In this document: positions 22,700 through 26,010 of the stretch, one piece after another
Numbering within the stretch: position 1 is the first letter of the stretch
How the letters are laid out: each line of letters opens with the position of its first letter
Assembly (NCBI GenBank): GCA_036897625.1
Contig: JAYMTA010000615.1
Location: 1 to 26,010, forward strand
Source of the DNA: Pelargonium cotyledonis
Lineage: Eukaryota; Streptophyta; Magnoliopsida; Geraniales; Geraniaceae
DNA: 26,010 nucleotides
Direction: 5' to 3'
Translations under genes and position numbers: made by a program
Notes under the pieces: model-generated
Database searches by the model: none
What the model saw: only the letters and a program-made list of their open reading frames with translations
Told to the model about the DNA's origin: nothing

Positions 22700-23110
22700 A
22701 TATATAGCTCCGTCAGCTACGCCCTTGCACGCGCCGCCACCGCCACTGGGAAATCACAGACCTGACCAAAGCCTCCGCCAGTCACCTCCTCTTCGTCGTC
22801 CATGGCTACTCTGAAGGACGTTCCAGCTGGTTCATCCAACACACTTCCGCCCTCTTCTCTAAGAAAGGCTTCGCCGCCCGCGTCATCGACCATCAGGGCC
22901 ACGGCTCCACCGAAGGCCTCATCGCCTACGTACCATCAACCCGGTCGACGACACCTGCGCAATCGGCCTTCAGGGGCTCGGCCTCACCGACGACTTTCGT
23001 CCACCAGGGCCACCACATCGCCGTCATCAACCCGCCCCATCGTCGAAATCCACCTACGACACCTTCAAGGTCCGCCAACTCCCGGAAAGACCAAGATCGA
23101 GTGCACCCTT
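22700..23110 (+). pseudogene. Alpha/beta-hydrolase pseudogene (caffeoylshikimate esterase/monoacylglycerol lipase-like)
   Basis: From 22783 one frame reads HLLFVVHGYSEGRSSWFIQ, then HTSALFSKKGFAARVIDHQGHG and TEGLIAYVPS. A frame change then gives INPVDDTCAIG. These match the N-terminal core of plant caffeoylshikimate esterase/MAGL-type hydrolases (VHGFTGESSWF, AIDHQGHG, DINPVVDDC). Beyond about 23000 similarity fades and the GxSxG nucleophile elbow is not found, so the catalytic part is lost. The piece is GC-rich compared with its AT-rich flanks. No introns are seen in the fragment. The family call is fairly good; the subfamily is uncertain. Confidence 0.55.
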
Positions 23111-23399
23111 TTTAGGAACCAACAGGTCCACCGTTGCTTCGCCTCCACCGTTTTGCAGCTTCATCTGCTCCCATCTCCGACATCAATTTGCAGCGTCATC
23201 CAACAGTCGTCTTGCTCAGTCCGACGACCAACACAATCCCCGCTGTCAACATCACACGTGCGTCGTCCCAAAAGACATGTCCACTTTGTAAAGCAGCACA
23301 TCACAGTTACCAATTCCATTATTTCAATGTTATATTTTCCAAAAAAAAAATCTTTGGGTTACCATATTTACTTCACTCATCTCTCGAGAAAATCAATTC

Positions 23400-23590
23400 A
23401 AACTCTCTAGGCATGGTCATCATGTTTTAGTTAGTATGAGTTGTTTAGATTTTTTACCATCATACTCATATTTTTAGACTCTTCACGTATTTTTTTTTTA
23501 GATCTGAGACTTCTCTTTATATTTTGTATCATGTAATTTTTACTTGAATACTAAAGTACCTATTGCCCATAAAAAAAAGAAAAAAAAATA
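23400..23590 (+). mobile_element. Possible LINE 3' terminus with A-rich tail
   Basis: The segment is T-rich with TTTGTATCATGTAATTTTT, then CTATTGCCCAT followed directly by an A-rich tail (23571-23589). Plant L1-type LINEs commonly end with a similar TTTGTA..., xTTGCCCAT, poly(A) pattern. No coding part is visible, so this would be a strongly 5'-truncated copy. It could instead be the tail of a retroposed gene copy including the hydrolase fragment upstream. Confidence 0.4.
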
Positions 23591-24428
23591 GAATGTGACA
23601 TTGTGGTATGCAATGTTGTTAGCAATATCATATCCATGAAACTATAGATACCAGAGATGGTGCAACACATGATGGTTTTGTAGGTAGGACCTCATGTTGG
23701 GACTATACTCTATAGAGTTACGCAAATAATTTGGGAAGAGGTTAACATCAATTTGTTGAATGTTGTTATAGTCTTCTACTTCCCTGTGGAATTCATCCCA
23801 CACTTGGAAAAACCATTTAGGGATGATTGTACAAGAGTACAAGGTCAATGAAATTATACGAGAAAAATCAGCGCGCAACTCAAGTCCGACAATGAGTGTT
23901 GTGTTGGCACGACACTATTGTTGCAACTCAGGTTGCTCATGTACTCCCCGTAGTAGGAGACCCATATGATGCCCAAGTTAGAGGGAATTTAATTATTGTA
24001 ATGTCTTTTTTTCTCACCTCCTTGGTGGACACATCTATACATACTATAAAAGCTGAACAAGAAAATAAGTTTATAATGCGTGTTAGAGCGCGACGTCATT
24101 ATATTTTTAGTTTTGCCACAAATTTTTACTTAATTGTAATTTTAGCACAAATTTTTATTTAATTATAATATAGAACCAAATTTGTAATAAAGTCAATTTT
24201 TTATTTTCTAAATATAAAATCTACACAATATATGTATTGCAAGAAAAATATCTACTAGAGTTATAATAATATAACTTTTTAAACTAAAATTTAACTAAAT
24301 ATTTCTTTTTTAATTAAACTTTCAAAAATAATATGGTAAGCAATGTTTTTTAACTTTATTATTCTAAGCAATATTTTAACTTTATTATTATAAGTGTTCA
24401 CAAGTAGTTTCCTTTTTAGAAATGTAAT
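23591..24428. other. Gene-free AT-rich spacer
   Basis: Open frames exist on both strands (minus 23642-23878, plus 23896-24162), but neither resembles a family I know. Short imperfect repeats such as GCACAAATTTTTA.TTAATT (24125-24170) and AATATTTTAACTTTATTATT (24340-24390) suggest decayed repeat DNA. Confidence 0.4.
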
Positions 24429-26010
24429 ATGGGCTCTCGCAACCCTAACCGAAAAACGGCGCAGCCGCCTCCGCCGCCATCACCACGGCGTTCCACGACG
24501 ATAGGGGATCGTCAGATTTCTGGCCGCCGGCGTGTGCGCGTCTCTCCCACCTCGTCAGATTTCATTTTGTATTTCGGAAATCTTCCACTGAAGATAACAC
24601 CTAAGTGGTTCACCAACATTGGCACGCGGATGTCGTGGATTGCTTGATTCCGAGGACTCCTAATCGATCGGGGCAGGTATTCGGGTTTGTCCATTTCTCC
24701 AGTAAGGAGGATGCCACGAGGGTTCGAGGATTGTTCCATGGTACGACACTGCAACAATATAAACTCACTGTCGATTGGGCTAGGGGGTCTAACCGTGGTT
24801 CCAATGCAAGGGCAACGTTTGGGAAGTCTCGTAATTCTGGAATGGCGGCTAGGGCTCTGTCAGTGCCTCAGCCTCCGCCGGTTGCTTCTTCTAATTAAGC
24901 CGTCCGTCGTCGTTCCCCGTCTCGGAAATCTGAACAGGTAGCTGTTTCGCCTCTGCAGCCTAATTGCTTGGGATTTAAGACTAAGGAAGTTGTGGATAAA
25001 TTTCGTTGGAGTATTTTAGCTGTGTCTCGTACGCTTGTATCGGTAACCTATTTGGCTGAGATGTTTGCATCGCAGGGAGTAATTGATGCCTCAGCTTATC
25101 AGCTAGCACATAGAGTTTTTGTCATATCCTTCTCCGATGACGCTTTCATGGCAGCTATGTGTGAAACGGGTTGGTCCTGGTTGTCGCAATGGTTCTCTCT
25201 CTTCTATGATTGGAGTCATCTTAAACGCAAGGGTGGGCGTTTTCTTTGGGTTTCAATTCGCGCGGTCCCATGCCATGCCTGGCATGATAATACTTTTCAA
25301 GACGTGGCGAAAAGGTTTGGAGAGGTTGTTTGTGTGCACCCCGTTTCTCTCTCGGGTCGTTGTTTTGATCAAGCGTTTATTCTTATTCACATCTCTAGCA
25401 TTTCACGTATTTCAAGCTCGGTGAATTTAAGGGTGGGTAAGGAAAATTTTCAAGTCGGGGTTTCCGAGGCACAGGGGCTTGACACTCTAGTCCTTTCAGA
25501 GGCTCGCGTTGATATTGATTCCCCCCCTCCGTCAACGCCTCACACACCTAAAAATGCCCCGTCGACATCTCAGAAAACCATGGGTTGTGCCACTGGTCAT
25601 TTTGATAATCAGTTGTATGAACTAACTTCTGACTCTGGGCCGGGCAACAAACTTTCGGACCCACAACCACCTGGGCCAGCTGCACCTTCTTTGGGCTTAC
25701 TTCCAAATCACCTCATTAGGCCCATACCTCCAATCCTTGCCCTACGTGATCAAGAGTCAAATTTGCAGCATGACTCCTCCATGCACTCTGATAAGCAACC
25801 TGTACCTGTCACGTTACCTTCTTCTTCTATAGTTCCAACAGACTCACAGAGCGCTAGACAATTTATCACTCTATGACGGAATAATCGTCGTATTCTGGCA
25901 ACAACGATTCTCTCCAGCAATATTAGTCATTCACCTACGGAATCAGGTCAAGCGGTATGGCAGGTTTGTAAAGCAGTGGGTGCTCGTGTTGTGGGATCCG
26001 AATCTGTTAT
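24429..26010 (+). mobile_element. LINE (L1-like) ORF1 with RRM and DUF4283-like domains, broken and running off the window
   Basis: ATG 24429 opens a protein with a basic, Pro-rich N-terminus, then an RRM whose RNP2 (LYFGNLPL) is in one frame and RNP1 (GQVFGFVHFSS) in another, so a frameshift lies near 24590-24620. The frame continues VDWARGSNRG, meets TAA at 24896-24898, and resumes without shift into AVRRRSPSRKSEQ. A DUF4283-like domain follows at about 25000-25480 (GGRFLWVSIRAVPCHAW, FGEVVCVHPVS), then a Ser/Pro-rich linker. A TGA at 25874-25876 is followed by further open frame to the edge. RRM plus DUF4283 is the known layout of many plant LINE ORF1 proteins. Endonuclease and RT, if present, lie to the right. 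Three breaks mean it is not active. Confidence 0.75.

Noticed and set aside
23642-24162. Two open frames of 78 and 88 codons in the right-hand spacer
   Set aside because: No family recognised, no splice context and AT-rich surroundings; probably chance or worn repeat.
24512-24804. Minus-strand open frames opposite the LINE ORF1
   Set aside because: Shadows of the + strand RRM coding sequence.

Overview
The window is nuclear DNA from a flowering plant, most likely a eudicot outside the Brassicaceae. The evidence is GT-AG introns, T-rich introns, AT-rich spacers full of hAT, LINE and MITE remains, and two complete plant-specific genes. The species cannot be named from the sequence alone.

The centre (about 2.3-19.0 kb) is one long gene on the + strand: the flowering-time RNA-binding protein FCA. 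Nineteen exons join in phase into 784 codons: a Gly/Pro/FRPM N-terminus, two RRMs, a long Q-rich prion-like stretch with a conserved coiled coil, and a WW domain. No in-frame ATG precedes the conserved N-terminus. The best start is a CUG at 2733 in a strong Kozak context, matching the non-AUG start known for FCA. Intron 3 is the largest (3.8 kb), matching the intron where FCA controls its own polyadenylation. Introns 1, 2, 5, 11 and 16 carry duplications, MITE-like elements and LINE remnants.

Downstream and convergent (19332-20617, minus strand) is a complete four-exon class III peroxidase closest to Arabidopsis PRX40. FCA and PRX40 are also neighbours in Arabidopsis (At4g16280 and At4g16270, from memory), so this is old conserved microsynteny. 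The peroxidase's first intron appears to be a GC-AG intron.

The flanks are decayed. On the left (1-740) is the 3' end of a hAT transposase with repetitive subterminal DNA, abutting a broken Myb/SANT-like gene on the minus strand (about 740-1440). On the right are AT-rich spacer, a GC-rich alpha/beta-hydrolase (caffeoylshikimate esterase/monoacylglycerol lipase-like) pseudogene (about 22.7-23.1 kb), a LINE-like 3' tail at about 23.57 kb, and the 5' part of a LINE ORF1 carrying an RRM and a DUF4283-like domain, running off the right edge.

No wholly new system is evident. The most interesting points are the CUG start with its overlapping out-of-frame AUG ORF, the self-regulatory intron architecture of FCA, a LINE with a sense-strand poly(A) signal inside FCA intron 16, the GC-AG intron, and the conserved FCA-PRX40 convergent pair.
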